Below the pieces are notes generated by a model. That model was not told where the DNA came from. It did no database searches and saw nothing but the letters and a program-made list of their open reading frames with translations. Shown here in pieces: positions 55,400-63,955 of a stretch of DNA of 64,000 bases; the stretch's first letter is position 1, and each line of letters starts with the position of its first letter. Both the position numbers and the translations under genes were made by a program. The DNA lies in contig CAVQPS010000008.1 in NCBI GenBank assembly GCA_963714795.1, positions 496,001-560,000 of the forward strand, in the 5' to 3' direction. This DNA is from DATIXJ01 sp963714795 (GTDB lineage: Bacteria; Bacteroidota; Ignavibacteria; UBA10030; SZUA-254).

Positions 55400-55431
55400 G
55401 TTGAAGGTCTTTTGTCTTTTGTGTATATTTG
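55400..55431 (+). promoter_or_regulatory. Bacteroidetes-type promoter for the zinc-ribbon gene
   Basis: GTTG at 55400-55403, a 20-base spacer and TATATTTG at 55424-55431, a perfect TAnnTTTG, 41 bases before the ATG at 55473. Confidence 0.7.
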
Positions 55432-55472
55432 CTGTGTGTCATTCAACATGTGAAATCAGGTGACTTTGTTCT

Positions 55473-55799
55473 ATGCCGACGTACGGATATCTCTGTAAAT
55501 CGTGTTCTTTTGAATTTGAAGAGTTCCAAAAAATCTCCGATAAGGTCTTGCGTCGTTGTCCGAAATGCAAAAAACAATCGCTGATACGCATTATCGGCGG
55601 AGGGGCCGGGCTGGTCTTCAAAGGCAGCGGATTTTATCTCACCGATTATAAAAAATCTTCGACCAGTACTTCCGATTCTTCCCCTGCTCCATCAAAGAAA
55701 CCGGAAACGCCTGCCGATCCAAAAAATTCGAAAAAAGAATCTTCTGCCAGGAAAAAAACTTCTTCACCGGATAGTTCTTCATCGTCACCGGAAAAATAA
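55473..55799 (+). CDS. FmdB-family zinc-ribbon protein
   Basis: 108 residues. PTYGYLCKSCSFEFEEFQKI ... RRCPKCKKQSLIRIIGGG forms a four-cysteine zinc ribbon, followed by GLVFKGSGFYLTDY, the usual end of FmdB-type domains. The last 45 residues are a Ser/Lys/Pro-rich low-complexity tail. The family's regulatory role is only assumed from one founding member. It converges on the lamin-tail gene with 10 bases between stops. Confidence 0.9.
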   Translation: MPTYGYLCKSCSFEFEEFQKISDKVLRRCPKCKKQSLIRIIGGGAGLVFKGSGFYLTDYKKSSTSTSDSSPAPSKKPETPADPKNSKKESSARKKTSSPDSSSSSPEK

Positions 55800-55809
55800 T
55801 ATTCCTTCG

Positions 55810-58362
55810 CTACAATTTCGTTGCAACCACAACAGTTCCTTTCACCGTTTGTACCGTCATGCCGTTTGATATAATCGTTTCCAAAAGAATAATATAAATT
55901 CCCATCCGAACCCGCTCGCCGCGGTCGCTCAATCCGTTCCAGACAACCGAACCATGCGCACCTGCCGGTTCGCCGTCGGCAAGCGTTCGTACGATTCGTC
56001 CCATGGAATCGTAAATCCTGATACGGATGGTCGCCAAAGGTGTCGGCAAAGCATATTGAATGATCGTGACATCCTGAAAACCGTCGCCGTCCGGTGAGAA
56101 AGGGTTTGGTGAACATGACAGTGAAACGTTAGCCGGAACGGAGTTGGTAAAAACGCTATTTTGTTTTCCGGGCGTACCGCCGAGCGGACTTGCACTTGTT
56201 CCCCAATTGCGGTAATCGGTTCCCTCCAGCGTCGGGTTGATTTTTTCCAGCGAACGACCTGTTGAATTGCTAAGATTGGGATTTTGCCAGGATGAAGAAT
56301 ACATCATGCTGTCGATAGTGGTTCCGGTCAGATCGTACAGGATGACATTATCGCCGGAATTGTTCAATGATATTCCGGATCGTTTGATAATTACTTGATA
56401 GATCGTGGTATCACGCAAATAGGAAAATTGGTTGATAATGTCAGAGTCGGAGGCAATCGTAATGTACGCTGCGGGATTTAAGAGCAACTGGTTTTTAGTC
56501 AGGGTGTAGATATCCGAAGTTCTGTTTGTGTCAGGCTTATCGGCTAATTTCCATTCGCGAAGATCAATCGCGGTTTTTGTTGGGTTATACAATTCGACAT
56601 ATTCAGCTTGCCCGTTCAGCGGTGCATACATAATTTCGTTGATGACAAGTGATGAAGCAGGATAAGAGATTTTGATATTCACCATCATCACGTTATTCGA
56701 TAAACGTAAATCGTCAGGATAATGAATAACGGCGATAAGATGATGACTTCCTGCCGGAGGATTATTCCAGATCATCGGAAGAGCTAAAGAATCTTTCGGT
56801 TGAAGAACAGTCGACACGATTTGTGTTAGCACTGATTCCGAAGGTTCGGGAATGGAATCTTCATTACGATCATCATATAATTCCAAAGAGAAATTTGTTG
56901 CCGGTTCACGACCGGTATTTTGAATCGTTGCCGTTATTCTGCAGGAATGAATTTCATCAATACACATAACGGAATTCATGCGGAGGTCGTATTCGACCGG
57001 TGTGAGAGAATTTTGGATGCCGGGTGTACTGTCGAGAGAATCAGTGCTCGTACCCCAATTTGCCGAATCGGTGGAAGAGCCCGTCGGCTCGATACGTTCA
57101 AGCGATCTTCCGCCTTTTCCGCCCCATGTTGGAGAATAGTGAACACTGTCCATCATACTGCCTCGCGAATCGAAAAGCACGACGGCATCCCCGTTGTTAT
57201 TGAACAGAAACGTCGGCAAGGATGAAGATTGTATAATAGAATAATGAAATGCCGGATGAACATTACGGAACAACGCAGTATCTTTTGTGACGACAATATA
57301 CTCATTCGCATTCAATGGCAATGAGTGTTCTGTTATCGTATATTTTGTGGAACTGTTGCGATTACTGATCTTCCAGTTTTCCAAATCAATAGCCGAAGAT
57401 GTTGTATTGAATAATTCGATCCATTCCGGTTCTCCCGGATCCGGCGCGTACATGATTTCGTTGATGACAATCGAATTTTTATTCAATCCGACAGAAAGAG
57501 TTATCCGCATGATATTGTTCGGAATATTTTCATCGCCATCAATTGATGCCTGAACGATAATGATATTGTTTCCGAATGGAATATTAGCAAGCATTGCACC
57601 AACCACGGCAGTATCTCCGGGGTTCAGCGGTTGATCAATGGTTGAACTGGAAAAAAGTTCATTTTCTTCCGGCAGGGAATCATTATTCAGGTCGAGAAAA
57701 AAACCGACACGGATATTCTGGACAGGCACAATGCCGACGTTGGCAATTGTTGAAAGAACGGTGACCGAATCGCCGGCGTTCGGGAACAACGGTATACAAC
57801 GAATCGTTTTTACCGCGATGTCGATTTGTGCTTTTGCGGTGATCATGATGTTATCCAGCCGCAATGTGCCGGTTGTTCCCGTTCCGTTGCCGATGACCCG
57901 CCACCGAAACCGAACATCGGCTTGATTGCTGATTGTTTCCGGAAGTTTGAGCGCTCGTTCAATATAGGATGTCGTAACGGGATTGTAGAGCGTATCGCTG
58001 ACGGGAATCGTGAACGAAATTCCATTGTCAATCGATGCTTCGATGATGAAACCGGAGTTATGCGAGCTTGACCGCCGTTCGTAGAAGATCAAGCTGTCGG
58101 CTTGCCGGTTCGAAAAATCGATTCGAGGGGATGTGAGACTTTGACTGATTGCGGCATTTGTGCTGACGACAGCATTCGAGTCACTGTACGGAATCGATGT
58201 CGTTGTGATAAAATCGCCGGAGGTTGACCGGTTCGTCGTTGTCGTCCATCCGGCCGGGATCAATGGGGGAGTGACGCCGTCAAAATTTTCGATGAAAGGA
58301 AATTGTTGGCTATAGCAAACCTGTGCTACAATAACAAAACAAACAATGGTAAGAAAACGCAT
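55810..58362 (-). CDS. Large secreted protein with two lamin-tail domains and a FlgD-like C-terminal domain
   Basis: 850 residues. A signal peptide (about 1-18, MRFLTIVCFVIVAQVCYS) is followed by a beta-sandwich region, CARDB-like domains (about 180-290 and 470-570) and two lamin-tail domains marked by IVINEIMYAPDPGEPEWIEL and VINEIMYAPLNGQAEYVELY. The C-terminus (CSPNPFSPDGDGFQDVTII ... IVRTLADGEPAGAHG) is the FlgD-Ig-like module often used as a secretion or assembly tag in this phylum. Likely exported and surface associated; function unknown. It has its own promoter. Confidence 0.85.
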   Translation of the reverse strand: MRFLTIVCFVIVAQVCYSQQFPFIENFDGVTPPLIPAGWTTTTNRSTSGDFITTTSIPYSDSNAVVSTNAAISQSLTSPRIDFSNRQADSLIFYERRSSSHNSGFIIEASIDNGISFTIPVSDTLYNPVTTSYIERALKLPETISNQADVRFRWRVIGNGTGTTGTLRLDNIMITAKAQIDIAVKTIRCIPLFPNAGDSVTVLSTIANVGIVPVQNIRVGFFLDLNNDSLPEENELFSSSTIDQPLNPGDTAVVGAMLANIPFGNNIIIVQASIDGDENIPNNIMRITLSVGLNKNSIVINEIMYAPDPGEPEWIELFNTTSSAIDLENWKISNRNSSTKYTITEHSLPLNANEYIVVTKDTALFRNVHPAFHYSIIQSSSLPTFLFNNNGDAVVLFDSRGSMMDSVHYSPTWGGKGGRSLERIEPTGSSTDSANWGTSTDSLDSTPGIQNSLTPVEYDLRMNSVMCIDEIHSCRITATIQNTGREPATNFSLELYDDRNEDSIPEPSESVLTQIVSTVLQPKDSLALPMIWNNPPAGSHHLIAVIHYPDDLRLSNNVMMVNIKISYPASSLVINEIMYAPLNGQAEYVELYNPTKTAIDLREWKLADKPDTNRTSDIYTLTKNQLLLNPAAYITIASDSDIINQFSYLRDTTIYQVIIKRSGISLNNSGDNVILYDLTGTTIDSMMYSSSWQNPNLSNSTGRSLEKINPTLEGTDYRNWGTSASPLGGTPGKQNSVFTNSVPANVSLSCSPNPFSPDGDGFQDVTIIQYALPTPLATIRIRIYDSMGRIVRTLADGEPAGAHGSVVWNGLSDRGERVRMGIYIILLETIISNGMTVQTVKGTVVVATKL

Positions 58363-58430
58363 ACGCCCCCCGTTCGATGAGATGGATCTGTACGGGAGGC
58401 GGTCAGTTGTCTAACGTGTTTCGATCAGAT

Positions 58431-58462
58431 TGAAAATAAATAATTTCCGAGAAAACAGCAAA
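58431..58462 (-). promoter_or_regulatory. Bacteroidetes-type promoter for the lamin-tail gene
   Basis: On the minus strand TTTG, 20 bases, then TATTTTCA, about 69 bases upstream of the ATG at 58362. The TTTG abuts the stop codon of the peptidase gene upstream. Confidence 0.6.
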
Positions 58463-59776
58463 TCAGGATTTTTTTTCTCTCCATACCTGGATGAGATTCA
58501 GAAGAGTTTCCACCGCTTTATTCATGCCGCGAACGGGAATCCATTCGAGTTTGCTGTGAAAATTTTCACCGCCGGTAAAAATATTCGGGCAGGGTAAACC
58601 CATAAATGTGAGATCCGATCCATCCGTGCCGCCGCGAATCGGTACGATTTCCGGTACGACGCCGGCCCGCTTGCATGCTTCGACGGCATTAGCGATGACG
58701 AACGGAACGCTGTCAAGTACGACTTTCATGTTGCGGTAATCCGGCTTGATGTCGAGATCGATTGTTGTTCCGGGAAAATGTTGCAATGAAGAATCGCGGA
58801 TAGCTTTCAAAATGGCATGTTGATTATCGAGTCCGCTCATATCGAAGTCACGGAGAATCAGTTTGATCGATGATTCCTCGACGCCGAGCGTGCCGTGATC
58901 GGGGTGGATGAATCCTTCCCGTTTTTCCGTCGTTTCCGGTTTCATCGAATCGGGAAGCTGCAACAGAAAATCTGCCGCCGCATACATTGAATTCACCATC
59001 GATCCTTTTGCGGTTCCCGGATGCGCGCTTGCTCCATGAAACGTTACGGTTGCCTGATCGGCGTTCCAGGATTCCTCGTTGATTTCGCCGAGCGTTCCGC
59101 CGTCGATCGTATACGCATACTGTGCGCCGAATTTTTTGACGTCGAATTTTCCGATACCGGTTCCGGTTTCCTCGTCCGGTGTAAATGCAATCTTGACCGT
59201 TCCATGTTTGATGGAAGGATTGTTCACCAATGCCTGCAATGCTGTCATGATTTCCGCGACACCGGCTTTATCGTCTGCGCCGAGCAATGTGGTGCCGTCG
59301 GCAGTAATGATCGAATCGCCGATATAATCTTTCAGCCGCGGATTTTTTGCGACCGAGAGAATCTGTTTCGGATCGTTCGGAAGGATAATATCATCGCCCG
59401 GGTAGTTTTCATGAATGACCGGATGAACATCTTTTCCCGACACAGCCGGAGACGTATCGAGATGTGAAATCAATCCGATGACGGGAATTTTTTTTGACTG
59501 TTCTTCGGGAAGATTGGAAGGAAGCGTTGCAAAGACGAAACAATGATCATCGAGTGAAATATTCTGAAGCCCGAGTGATTTTAATTCAGCGACGAGACGT
59601 TTCGCCAATGCAAATTGATGCTTCGTCGTCGGTGTTGCTTCGATATCCTCCTGCGACTGCGTGTCGAATTTGGCATATCGCAGGAAGCGATCGACAACGC
59701 TCTCTTCCGATTTTTTCTGACCGAATACAAGAGAGCAATTGATCAGGATGCAAATAGTGATGAGGCGTAATTTCAT
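58463..59776 (-). CDS. pepT: Peptidase T-like tripeptide aminopeptidase with N-terminal signal peptide
   Basis: M20-family metallopeptidase that removes N-terminal residues from tripeptides. 437 residues, about 20 more than usual. The extra N-terminus, LRLITICILINCSLVFGQ, looks like a signal peptide. Zinc-binding motifs are intact: GLISHLDTSPAVSG, LLGADDKAG, FTPDEETGTG and RGGTDGSDL. PepT is normally cytoplasmic, so a periplasmic enzyme would be unusual. It lies 30 bases downstream of an OPT oligopeptide transporter gene on the same strand, suggesting joint peptide use. Confidence 0.9.
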   Translation of the reverse strand: MKLRLITICILINCSLVFGQKKSEESVVDRFLRYAKFDTQSQEDIEATPTTKHQFALAKRLVAELKSLGLQNISLDDHCFVFATLPSNLPEEQSKKIPVIGLISHLDTSPAVSGKDVHPVIHENYPGDDIILPNDPKQILSVAKNPRLKDYIGDSIITADGTTLLGADDKAGVAEIMTALQALVNNPSIKHGTVKIAFTPDEETGTGIGKFDVKKFGAQYAYTIDGGTLGEINEESWNADQATVTFHGASAHPGTAKGSMVNSMYAAADFLLQLPDSMKPETTEKREGFIHPDHGTLGVEESSIKLILRDFDMSGLDNQHAILKAIRDSSLQHFPGTTIDLDIKPDYRNMKVVLDSVPFVIANAVEACKRAGVVPEIVPIRGGTDGSDLTFMGLPCPNIFTGGENFHSKLEWIPVRGMNKAVETLLNLIQVWREKKS

Positions 59777-59806
59777 AATTTTACTAAACTTGAAATATGT
59801 CGAGAA

Positions 59807-61780
59807 TTATTCTTCTTTTGCACGCATCGAATCCCAAACTGAGTACGATATCAATGCAATGAACATAATGAGACCGATGATTTCACCTGTCTGTGAATCC
59901 GCAAGTGATGCGTTATACCAATCGAAACCGCCGAACTTGAGGAATGCTGCGATAACTCCGAACAGCGAGCCACCGGCAATGAATCCCGAAGCGATCAGCG
60001 TGCCGCGTGAGAATCGCGCATTGTTCAGTTTTTCATTTTTCGAGCGTGTCGTAACCCACCAGGAAACAATGCCACCGATAACCAGCGGCGTGTTCAGTTC
60101 CTGCGGTATATACATGCCGAGCGCAAAGGCAAGCGGCGAGATATTGACCATAACCAGTATCAACGAAATGACCGCTCCGACAAGATAGAGAATCCACGGC
60201 GCCGGTGTATTCGACATCAACGGTTGAATGACAGCCGCCATCGCATTCGCCTGCGGTGCGACCATCGCTCCTTCGCCTTTGAATCCGTATGTTTTATTGA
60301 GAACCATGATAACGCCGCCGACCGTCGCCGCGGAAATTATCACTCCGAGAAATTTCCATATTTCCTGTTTCTTGGGAGTCGTGCCGATCCAGTAACCGAC
60401 TTTCAGATCGGTGATGAATCCGCCCGCAACGGAAAGAGCCGTGCAAACGACGCCGCCGATAATGAGCGCGCTTAACATTCCTGTTGCTCCGGAGAGTCCG
60501 ATTTGCACAAGAATGAATGAAGAGAGAATCAACGTCATCAGCGTCATGCCGGAAACAGGATTCGTGCCGACAATTGCCGTAGCATTTGCAGCAACAGTTG
60601 TAAATAAAAATGAAATAATAATGACGATGAGCATCCCGACGAGTGCATGGGTGAAATTAAAAACAACTCCGCCGTAGAAGAAAACGAAAATCAGCAGAGC
60701 GGTCAGTAAAATCATAACGACCACGAACAGCATTTTGATATCTGTTTGCGTCCGGGGTTCCCCGTTTGCGGAGCCGGCCTTTTTCTGAAAAATCTCACCC
60801 GTCGCAAGCTTGAACGCTCCCGCAATAATTTTCGACGATCGTATGATGCCGATAATTCCCGCCATCGCAATTCCACCGATTCCGATCTGGCGGACATACG
60901 TGCGGAAAATTTCTTCGGCACTCATGTCGGAAATCAATTTTGTCGCTGTAGCGCCGAGGGGGACCGTCAGATGCTGTCCGATTTCATGTACCAGCGGAAC
61001 CATCACCAGCCACGAAAGGAACGAGCCGGCAGCGATGATCGCAGAATATTTGACACCGACAATATACCCGAGTCCGAATACCATCGAAGAAACATCAACT
61101 TTAAGAACCATTTTGAAACGATCGGCAACCGCTGAGCCGAGTGCAAACATTCTGGTCGAGATAACTTCCGACCAAGCACCGAACGAGGTAAAGGTAAAAT
61201 CGAATAGGCCGCCGATTAAACCGGCAACAACCAGCACGCCGGCCTGAGCGCCGCCTTTTTCGCCGGCAATAAGAATTTCTGTCGTTGCCGTTGCCTCGGG
61301 AAACGGAAGTTTACCGTGCATATCTTTCACGAAATATTTTCTGAACGGAATGAGAAAAAGTATTCCGAGAAATCCGCCGAGCGCCGAGGCGAGAAACACC
61401 TGAAAGAAACTTGCCGGCAGGTCTAAAATATAGAGTGCGGGGATTGTGAAAATTGCTCCGGCAACGATAACACCGGAACATGCCCCGATCGATTGGATGA
61501 TAACATTCTGACCGAGTGCATTTTTTTTCTTTGCGATCGTCGAAAGTCCGACGGCAAGAATGGCAATCGGGATTGCGGCTTCAAACACCTGTCCGATTTT
61601 CAAGCCGGAATATGCCGCAGCGGCAGAGAACAAAACCGCCATGACCATTCCCCATCCGACCGACCAGCCGGTAACTTCCGGCGGCGTTTGATCGGCTTTC
61701 ATGATTGGTGTGTAGGTTTCGCCCTCTTTTAATTCTTTGTATGCATTTTCGGGAAGTCCATTTGCTGTCGACGTTTCCAT
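59807..61780 (-). CDS. OPT-family oligopeptide transporter
   Basis: 657 residues with about 15 transmembrane helices. ADQTPPEVTGWSVGWGMVMA, AAAYSGLKIGQVFEAAIPIA and the KLPFPEATATTEILIAGEKG region are OPT signatures, with the later YIVGVKYSAIIAAGSFLSW. Proton-coupled import of small peptides or metal chelates is the known activity of the family; the substrate here is unresolved. The start is the ATG at 61780, since the in-frame upstream extension looks non-coding. It precedes the peptidase gene, and 30 bases separate them. Confidence 0.92.
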   Translation of the reverse strand: METSTANGLPENAYKELKEGETYTPIMKADQTPPEVTGWSVGWGMVMAVLFSAAAAYSGLKIGQVFEAAIPIAILAVGLSTIAKKKNALGQNVIIQSIGACSGVIVAGAIFTIPALYILDLPASFFQVFLASALGGFLGILFLIPFRKYFVKDMHGKLPFPEATATTEILIAGEKGGAQAGVLVVAGLIGGLFDFTFTSFGAWSEVISTRMFALGSAVADRFKMVLKVDVSSMVFGLGYIVGVKYSAIIAAGSFLSWLVMVPLVHEIGQHLTVPLGATATKLISDMSAEEIFRTYVRQIGIGGIAMAGIIGIIRSSKIIAGAFKLATGEIFQKKAGSANGEPRTQTDIKMLFVVVMILLTALLIFVFFYGGVVFNFTHALVGMLIVIIISFLFTTVAANATAIVGTNPVSGMTLMTLILSSFILVQIGLSGATGMLSALIIGGVVCTALSVAGGFITDLKVGYWIGTTPKKQEIWKFLGVIISAATVGGVIMVLNKTYGFKGEGAMVAPQANAMAAVIQPLMSNTPAPWILYLVGAVISLILVMVNISPLAFALGMYIPQELNTPLVIGGIVSWWVTTRSKNEKLNNARFSRGTLIASGFIAGGSLFGVIAAFLKFGGFDWYNASLADSQTGEIIGLIMFIALISYSVWDSMRAKEE

Positions 61781-62036
61781 TCGTGTACTCCGGTTGAGTG
61801 AACAGTGGATTTTTGGATGTGGGATAATACGTGAATTTTCTGAGGAATTCAAATTTTATCGGAATGATTTTTTTATCTGTTTTGGTGCTTGTTTCGAAGC
61901 TTTCCGAATGAGTAAATCGTGCCGAAATTGATCTGCGACACGAATTTTCCGCGTGCATTCATGTACATTACTTACGATTCTTTTACAGGCACGTAACGAT
62001 TCTTTCATAGACAAATCGTATTTTTTTCTAAACTCA
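61781..62036. other. Divergent intergenic region
   Basis: Between the OPT gene and the small membrane protein gene. TATTTTTT at 62019-62026 may be a -7 element for the latter but no NTTG lies 20 bases upstream. Nothing else is recognised. Confidence 0.4.
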
Positions 62037-62333
62037 ATGAAGCCACAAAACTTAGCAGTCTTTCTTGGTTCTTTATTTGCACTTGCCGTCGTGTTTTTTG
62101 GTGCGTCCGTGAACGGACCGAAAGACCCGGTACCGAATGTTCAAACTTCTGTCCCGATGAAATCATTGGACAAACAGATCGAACAAAAAATTCCCGATCC
62201 GCCCGTTCTTCATAAAAGAATTATAAAGGTATCGGAAAAAGATTCGACCGAGTTTGTCAGCAATCAGGATGGTCAAGAGGCAAAATATACTGATGACCGT
62301 ATTCAACCGACACTGAAAGAAAACCTGAGATAA
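62037..62333 (+). CDS. Small hypothetical protein with N-terminal membrane segment
   Basis: 98 residues. One hydrophobic N-terminal segment (LAVFLGSLFALAVVFFGASV) is a signal peptide or anchor; the rest is charged and probably periplasmic, without recognised domains. The ATG at 62037 gives this segment; the upstream in-frame part looks non-coding. It is followed by a clear terminator. Confidence 0.65.
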   Translation: MKPQNLAVFLGSLFALAVVFFGASVNGPKDPVPNVQTSVPMKSLDKQIEQKIPDPPVLHKRIIKVSEKDSTEFVSNQDGQEAKYTDDRIQPTLKENLR

Positions 62334-62364
62334 GTTGCTTACTCAAAGAAATGTTGCTCGGAAC

Positions 62365-62391
62365 AACCCCGGCCTATTCGGTTGGGGTTTT
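62365..62391 (+). terminator. Rho-independent terminator
   Basis: A 10-bp stem with two G-T pairs, AACCCCGGCC (62365-62374) with GGTTGGGGTT (62380-62389), a five-base loop and TT. It ends the small membrane protein gene. Confidence 0.7.
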
Positions 62392-62456
62392 GTGTTTCAT
62401 GGAAGGATTGGACAACAATTCGTTATTTAGCTCTTCCGGTAATTGCGGATACTATA

Positions 62457-63164
62457 TTAAAGGGCATTTTTATTGATGAATGAAACTTCTTCGAAGGAAT
62501 CAGAAACGGCAAATATTTCATAGCCATTACTCTTCATGCTCTCAATCATCTGTTTCGTCTTTTGCCTTCCATTGTCAAAGAACCTGTCATGAAATTCCAC
62601 TAATATTTGAGTAACCGGGATTTTGGCGTTGAGAATATTTTCCAGCACATCATATTCCGCCCCTTCGATATCCAATTTCAACAGGTCAATGTGCTGATGT
62701 CCTAATTCATTCATGATATCACTCAATGATTTCATGATGACAGTGACTTTTTCCTGAACGTTAACATTGTCCTGTATGATGATACTGCCCGATACGTGTT
62801 CGCGGTTTTTCGGCAGGTAAAATTCAACCGGTCCGCTTTTATCACTTATGCCGGATTCATAGAAATGAAATTTTTCCGGCAATGCCCGGTTCCGGATCCA
62901 TTGTATTGATTTTGGCGTCGGGTCAAAACCGAAAACATGGCAATCATGATTTTTGATAATCGTCGTATCGAATGTTATATCGAAGCCGATGCCAAAAGAA
63001 TAAACGATGGAGTTTTTGTTCAATAATTCAGGACAGACATAAAAACCGCCGTAATCGTTTCCATACCAGACATGATGACAATGCACCCCTTTTCGCAGGT
63101 GGCGCACTTCACCGGTTAATCGCATCTTGATTCGTTTACCTGTTGCTTTGATCGTGTTCAACAA
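62457..63164 (-). CDS. FkbM-family SAM-dependent methyltransferase
   Basis: 235 residues. The SAM fold is visible as IVYSFGIGFDITFDTTIIKN (motif I) and VFGFDPTPKSIQWI, and the FkbM signature as LLKLDIEGAEYDVLENIL. FkbM enzymes methylate hydroxyl groups, often on sugars of polysaccharides or glycolipids. The start is a TTG at 63164, next to AGAAGAGA; another TTG lies just before it. It stands alone between convergent and divergent genes. Lower GC than its neighbours may indicate recent acquisition. Confidence 0.85.
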   Translation of the reverse strand: MLNTIKATGKRIKMRLTGEVRHLRKGVHCHHVWYGNDYGGFYVCPELLNKNSIVYSFGIGFDITFDTTIIKNHDCHVFGFDPTPKSIQWIRNRALPEKFHFYESGISDKSGPVEFYLPKNREHVSGSIIIQDNVNVQEKVTVIMKSLSDIMNELGHQHIDLLKLDIEGAEYDVLENILNAKIPVTQILVEFHDRFFDNGRQKTKQMIESMKSNGYEIFAVSDSFEEVSFINKNAL

Positions 63165-63342
63165 TCTCTTCTTACCTTTTTTACAGTTCTGATGTCTGGT
63201 TTATACATTCTGTGGAATGTTAGTAATTTCCCCGTTCAAATCAAATTGGGGGAGATAGAATTTCACACACGATGCAACTTTAAAAATTTATTGCCGTACA
63301 CTTCAATGTTAACCAATCAAATATACAGTTGATGGAGAATCG

Positions 63343-63681
63343 ATGCATATTCATGAAGAAATAAGCGACGGCGTGGCGGTGGTAAAACTCGATGGAGATT
63401 TATTGGATGAAAAAGATACGCTGGCGATCCAGGAAAAGGTTATGAGTTTGAAGGTCGACGGGATGACAAAAGTCGTATTCGATCTTGAACGTGTCAACAG
63501 GATCAACAGTAAAGGCCTGAGTGTCCTGATCTCTTCGTTCAAAACGATGCGGGATGCAGGTGGCGATATTCGGTTTGCACGGATTGATAACCATGTCGGT
63601 AATATATTTCTGAAAACAAAGCTGGTGCAGGTTTTTCAAACGTACGAGACGGTTGGAAGGGCTCTTGCCAGTTACGCCTGA
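63343..63681 (+). CDS. STAS-domain protein with altered phosphosite region
   Basis: 112 residues, one STAS domain: VAVVKLDGDLLDEKD at the start and VFDLERVNRINSKGLSVLISSFKTM in the middle. Where the 46188-46523 protein has DSSG, this one has NSKG, so the usual Asp and second Ser are replaced. It may be an unphosphorylated or differently controlled anti-sigma antagonist. GGAGA lies just before the ATG. Confidence 0.85.
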   Translation: MHIHEEISDGVAVVKLDGDLLDEKDTLAIQEKVMSLKVDGMTKVVFDLERVNRINSKGLSVLISSFKTMRDAGGDIRFARIDNHVGNIFLKTKLVQVFQTYETVGRALASYA

Positions 63682-63702
63682 TAAAATTTGTTGTATCGTG
63701 GT

Positions 63703-63784
63703 GTCAGGTCTTGCGACCTGACGCTTGCAAAAGGTTAGCGTCGGGTGGTCCCAAAGGGATGCCTTTGGCAAAACACCCGGCGCC
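63703..63784. repeat. Composite REP-like element, copy 2
   Basis: Hairpin GTCAGGTC-TTGC-GACCTGAC (63703-63722), then an outer stem CGGGTG (63742-63747) with CACCCG (63774-63779) enclosing CCAAAGG-GATG-CCTTTGG (63751-63768). The second part has the same design as 29249-29294. Confidence 0.65.
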
Positions 63785-63790
63785 ACGTAA

Positions 63791-63827
63791 AAACCCCGAC
63801 CGGAAATGATTGGGGTTTATTTTTTTA
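63791..63827 (+). terminator. Rho-independent terminator
   Basis: AAACCCC (63791-63797) pairs with GGGGTTT (63812-63818), followed by a T-rich tract. It ends the STAS transcript after the repeat. Confidence 0.7.
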
Positions 63828-63876
63828 CGGCCGGAAGGACTACATGCTACGGTCAATGGGATTTCGATATCGTTAA

Positions 63877-63908
63877 ATTGATTTGACGTAAAAATATCTG
63901 TACATTTT
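63877..63908 (+). promoter_or_regulatory. Bacteroidetes-type promoter for the gene at the window edge
   Basis: ATTG at 63877-63880, a 20-base spacer and TACATTTT at 63901-63908, 47 bases before the ATG at 63956. Confidence 0.65.
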
Positions 63909-63955
63909 AGCACAGTCAGAGAATTTTTTCCATTTTAAGTAAACGCTCAAGGAAC

